Source of the DNA: Mesorhizobium sp. M3A.F.Ca.ET.080.04.2.1
GTDB taxonomy: Bacteria > Pseudomonadota > Alphaproteobacteria > Rhizobiales > Rhizobiaceae
Length of the DNA stretch: 64,000 bases
Assembly: GCF_003952525.1 (NCBI RefSeq)
Contig: NZ_CP034451.1
Coordinates: 4,278,001 to 4,342,000, forward strand
Direction: 5' to 3'
A program made the position numbers and the translations under genes. Positions within the stretch are counted from its first letter, which is position 1. Every line of letters begins with the position of its first letter. The notes under the pieces were generated by a model that searched no databases, was not told the DNA's origin, and saw only the letters and a program-made list of their open reading frames with translations. This document shows positions 61,292-64,000 of this stretch, one piece after another.

Positions 61292-62323
61292 TCAGTCCGT
61301 TTCGAAATTGCCGTGAGGGACGGTGAGACGGTACTCGAGATGACCCTCGCCGATGTCAAGCGTGGCGGTGCCGTTCAGCGAGGCTGGGACGACACGCTCG
61401 AGGGCCACGCTGCCGAAGCGCTTTTCGTTGTGAGGCTTGTCGAGTTCGATCATTTCGCTCCAGATCAAACACAACGCGGGAGCCTCGCCGGGAGCCGTGG
61501 CCAGCCTGGCGTTGACCGATACATAGCCGCCCGGCCGCGACAGTGCCCCATAGCTCACCGAGTTCACGGCAAGCTCGTGCATCGCCAGTCCGATGTGCAG
61601 AGCCGCGTTGGGGTTGAGGTAGGGATTTTCGCCTTCGAACCGCAGGCTGCGCTTGGGGTCCGCGCCATAGCGGCCGACCTGACCGGATATGAGCTCGCGG
61701 AGCGCGGCGCCGCGCCAGTTGGATGACGTCACCAGATCCTGCGAGGAGGCGAGCGACTGCAAGCGGCCGCGAAAACGGGTCAGAAAGTCACCAAGCGTTT
61801 CCGAGTAGCGTCCGGTCTGGCTGGCGATGCTTTGAATGATGGCCAGAAGGTTCTTCGAGCGGTGGCTGACTTCGCGCAGCAACGTCTTCAACGTCTGTTC
61901 GCGCCGTTTCTGCTCGGTGGTCTCGACCATCGTGGTAACGACGCCCTGGACCTCGCCGGCCTCGCTGCGGTCGGCGTCGATCCAGATATGGAACCAGCGT
62001 ATGCCATCGCTTGCCGGGATGCTCAGCTCGAGCCGATCCGCATTGCCGGATTGAACCACCCTTCGCTTGGCGGCCTTGATTCGCTCGGCCTGAGCGGGAG
62101 GAATCTGATCGGTTCCGTCGGCGGTGTCCGCTGCCCAGGGCGCGCGCATGTTGCGAGCCCAGACCGTCTTCATCTCGCGATCCTGGTAGAGAACGGAGAT
62201 GCCTGCATTGTGGAGGGCATGAAGGAGAGCTCGCCCGAGCTGCATGCCGCTTTCGGCGGGATGCATGGCAATGACTTCGCTTTCGCGCACATCATCTTGG
62301 CTTTTGTCTCCCGTGGAACGCAT
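61292..62323 (-). CDS. PAS/HWE-family sensor histidine kinase
   Basis: A 343-aa soluble kinase. A PAS-like domain (about residues 30-140; LHALHNAGISVLYQDREMKT) precedes the HWE core: phospho-acceptor His in LLREVSHRSKNLLAIIQSIA, MHELAVNSVSYGALSRPGGY and the W-x-E motif LIWSEMIELD. HWE kinases feed PhyR in alphaproteobacteria; this one lies 0.5 kb downstream of phyR on the same strand, so it is a good candidate PhyR kinase. ATG 62323 is chosen over a longer frame; ATG 62266 is also possible. Confidence 0.85.
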   Translation of the reverse strand: MRSTGDKSQDDVRESEVIAMHPAESGMQLGRALLHALHNAGISVLYQDREMKTVWARNMRAPWAADTADGTDQIPPAQAERIKAAKRRVVQSGNADRLELSIPASDGIRWFHIWIDADRSEAGEVQGVVTTMVETTEQKRREQTLKTLLREVSHRSKNLLAIIQSIASQTGRYSETLGDFLTRFRGRLQSLASSQDLVTSSNWRGAALRELISGQVGRYGADPKRSLRFEGENPYLNPNAALHIGLAMHELAVNSVSYGALSRPGGYVSVNARLATAPGEAPALCLIWSEMIELDKPHNEKRFGSVALERVVPASLNGTATLDIGEGHLEYRLTVPHGNFETD

Positions 62324-62376
62324 CGATCGTATGTCCACCCGACGGAGGCTGAACGGCTCTGTTCGAAAACGGGTTC

Positions 62377-62424
62377 TCAAAAAGGTCCGCCGGGCGGCTT
62401 CCCGTGGAGGACTCCGCCCGGCGG
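62377..62424 (-). terminator. Intrinsic terminator after DUF1328
   Basis: A perfect 11-bp stem (CCGCCGGGCGG 62387-62397, CCGCCCGGCGG 62414-62424). On the minus strand it runs into CCTTTTTGAG. Confidence 0.85.
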
Positions 62425-62476
62425 TGGCTGGAAACCGTTTGAGGGGTGCGGCTTCCAGTGTTCAGCCGCTATCCCG

Positions 62477-62641
62477 TCAAGCCCGTCTAAACAGGCCGGC
62501 GATGAGCGAAATGATCAAGAAAGCCAGGAAGATGAAGAACAGTATCTGCGCGATACCGGCCGAAGTGCCGGCTATGCCGCCGAACCCAAGCGCGCCGGCA
62601 ATGATAGCAACCACAAGGAACACGAGCGCCCAGTACAGCAT
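62477..62641 (-). CDS. DUF1328 small membrane protein
   Basis: A 54-aa protein: [20 protein letters not shown] then [20 protein letters not shown] and a short basic end (GLFRRA). Two membrane helices and the GFGGIAG turn are diagnostic of DUF1328 (YtjA-like). ATG 62641 has AAGGAG seven bases upstream. An EcfG-type promoter match precedes it and a strong terminator follows, so it is a one-gene stress unit. Confidence 0.92.
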   Translation of the reverse strand: MLYWALVFLVVAIIAGALGFGGIAGTSAGIAQILFFIFLAFLIISLIAGLFRRA

Positions 62642-62670
62642 GATGCGTCTCCTTCTTATGTCGGGGGAAA

Positions 62671-62695
62671 AACGTGGCTCGGTGCCGTTTGTTCC
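62671..62695 (-). promoter_or_regulatory. EcfG-type promoter before DUF1328
   Basis: Minus strand: GGAAC (62695-62691), 16 bases, CGTT (62674-62671), 30 bases before ATG 62641. Confidence 0.75.
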
Positions 62696-62814
62696 ACCAT
62701 TCGCTGAAAAAGAGGACCCCCCACGACGCTCTTCCAGATCGAAAATGTCGAACGCGTCGAACCCGCGGCAGGCCGCGCCGCGCGCGTCAGAATCGCACTA
62801 ACGAAAACGCCTGA

Positions 62815-63609
62815 TCAGGCGGCCGCCTTGGCCTGCCGATCGAAGAAAAGCGCCTGACTGATCAAGGCCTTGACCATGTCGGGGTTGAACGGCTTGGTGA
62901 CTAGGAATGCCGGCTCGGGTCGCTCGCCGGTCAGTAGGCGCTCGGGGAAAGCGGTGATAAAGATCACCGGTATCGGCGTCGAAGAAAGGATCTCGTTGAC
63001 GGCCTCGATGCCGGAACTGCCGTCGGCGAGCTGGATGTCGGCCAGGACCATCTTGGGCCGCGTCTTGCCGAACATGGCGACCGCCTCGGCATGGGTGCGC
63101 GCCGTTCCGACGACGCGATGGCCGAGACTTTCGACCATCTCCTCTATGTCCATGGCAATCAGCGGCTCGTCCTCGATGATCAGCACGTCCGTCGCGACCT
63201 GGCGCGAAATCTCATTGCTGGCCTGGGCAAGCAGCTCGGAAAACTCCTGCTCGTCGGCGTCGAGAATTTCCGCGGCCTCGTCCTCGCTGAAGCCTTCCAC
63301 GGCAACCAGCAGGAAGGCCTGCCTGGGCCGCGGCGCGATGGCATTCAGATTGGCGGCAGCCCGCTGCTCCCAGGCGGTCTGTGCATGCTCCTGCGGCACG
63401 CGAATGGCCACCGAGGTGAACAGCCGGGCAAAGACCTTGTAAAGAGCGATGCGGTCGCTCGACGCCTGCGGGAAAATCTCGACATCGGCGATGATGGCTT
63501 CAAGCATCGCGGCGACCAGCGCGTCACCACTTTCCTGCGATCCGGAGACGGCCCGCGAGAAGCGGCGCAGGAACGGCAGGTGAGGCGCGATGGTTGCGGA
63601 AAGGCTCAT
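62815..63609 (-). CDS. phyR: General stress response regulator PhyR
   Basis: A 264-aa PhyR: N-terminal sigma-factor-like domain (MSLSATIAPHLPFLRRFSRA; PRQAFLLVAVEGFSEDEAAE) and a C-terminal receiver (DVLIIEDEPLIAMDIEEMVE, phospho-acceptor Asp in MVLADIQLADGSSG, the KPF lysine in FLVTKPFNPDM). Phosphorylated PhyR binds NepR and frees the sigma factor EcfG. ATG 63609 follows GGGAGACGTC. It is divergent from nepR with facing EcfG promoters. Confidence 0.95.
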   Translation of the reverse strand: MSLSATIAPHLPFLRRFSRAVSGSQESGDALVAAMLEAIIADVEIFPQASSDRIALYKVFARLFTSVAIRVPQEHAQTAWEQRAAANLNAIAPRPRQAFLLVAVEGFSEDEAAEILDADEQEFSELLAQASNEISRQVATDVLIIEDEPLIAMDIEEMVESLGHRVVGTARTHAEAVAMFGKTRPKMVLADIQLADGSSGIEAVNEILSSTPIPVIFITAFPERLLTGERPEPAFLVTKPFNPDMVKALISQALFFDRQAKAAA

Positions 63610-63680
63610 ATTGGACGTCTCCCTCAGATGACGTATTGCACTTTTACAGGCCTGGCGGATTTGCAAGTCCCGGCCAACCC

Positions 63681-63705
63681 AACGTGGACTTTTAGAAAAA
63701 GTTCC
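63681..63705 (-). promoter_or_regulatory. EcfG-type promoter of phyR
   Basis: Minus strand: GGAAC (63705-63701), 16 bases, CGTT (63684-63681), 72 bases before the phyR start. Confidence 0.82.
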
Positions 63706-63714
63706 GATGTTTGT

Positions 63715-63739
63715 GGAACTAATTTAGTCGGAACACGTT
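63715..63739 (+). promoter_or_regulatory. EcfG-type promoter of nepR
   Basis: GGAAC (63715-63719), 16 bases, CGTT (63736-63739), 95 bases before nepR. It is back-to-back with the phyR promoter. Confidence 0.82.
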
Positions 63740-63834
63740 TCGGGGCTTCGGGATGGGCGACCAGACGAGGGTGCCGCTTGCCTTATGTCGTATCGATTTC
63801 AGAAGCGGTTTCGGGTGCTGGGAATTAGGGCGAA

Positions 63835-64000
63835 ATGAAAGATATGACGAAACACATCACGGCTGGCGCCGCAAACAAGCGCCGGCTCGCCAATGGCGAT
63901 CCGCTTGGGCCAAACTCCGAGATCGGGCGCAAGCTCAAGCAATATTATGACGAACTGGTCTCCGATCATGTGCCGGATCGATTCGCTCAGTTGCTCAGCC
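63835..64000 (+). CDS. nepR: Anti-sigma factor NepR (3' end outside window)
   Basis: The first 55 codons of a small protein: PLGPNSEIGRKLKQYYDELV then SDHVPDRFAQLLS, the conserved NepR helices that hold EcfG and bind PhyR. Start ATG 63835; ATG 63844 is also in frame. The ecfG sigma gene is expected just beyond the window (family knowledge). Confidence 0.9.
   Translation, partial: MKDMTKHITAGAANKRRLANGDPLGPNSEIGRKLKQYYDELVSDHVPDRFAQLLS

Overview
The window is about 64 kb of a GC-rich alphaproteobacterial chromosome. Gene families and gene order point to the Rhizobiales, most likely Mesorhizobium or a close Phyllobacteriaceae relative. The reasons are the run fbaB-pgk-antiporter-gap-tkt next to DUF4164-zapA, a TrcR (DUF1013) regulator, two DUF1127 proteins, RpoH, a pst-phoU-phoB cluster with a PHO box, a PhyR/NepR general stress locus with HWE kinases, and several palindromic intergenic repeats of rhizobial type. 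The genus is inferred from remembered families, not from a search.

Left chromosomal part (1-17907): a truncated quinone oxidoreductase, DUF1127 and trcR; a WYL-domain regulator with two matching operator-like dyads; an SGNH hydrolase; the lower glycolysis block on the minus strand (fbaB, pgk, a cation/proton antiporter, gap, tkt); DUF4164 and zapA on the plus strand; a 1-Cys peroxiredoxin; rpoH; an RluD-type pseudouridine synthase; and small genes ending at tRNA-Glu(CUC).

Integrated element (17860-41046): 23,138 bp between two exact 49-bp copies of the 3' part of that tRNA gene. A tyrosine recombinase sits at the right end with an excisionase-like protein, a winged-helix protein, a Toprim primase-like protein, a DUF3987 protein and an HTH protein. 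The middle holds two large phage virion-like proteins, a beta-rich protein and many small phage-type genes. The left end carries accessory genes, including a DUF6338 membrane protein with a small GYQP-repeat partner. No terminase, portal, capsid or tail gene was recognised, so it looks like a satellite or a reduced prophage. It contains several undescribed repeat systems: a three-copy two-hairpin element, four copies of a tandem TTCAAAAGG motif, and a duplicated 50-bp upstream element before two virion-type operons. An IS481-family insertion with a GCTAGC target duplication has cut one of those operons.

Right chromosomal part (41047-64000): a VOC protein; a GST with a histone-H1-like tail; small secreted proteins; a triple-PAS hybrid kinase; an orphan palindrome plus terminator; PHO box-pstSCAB-phoU-phoB; a ROK repressor divergent from xylFHG; a CHASE-HWE kinase; and the general stress region (HWE kinase, DUF1328, phyR, nepR cut by the window end). 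That stress region has four GGAAC-N16/17-CGTT promoter matches. PhoB and PhyR/NepR give this part phosphate-starvation and stress control.
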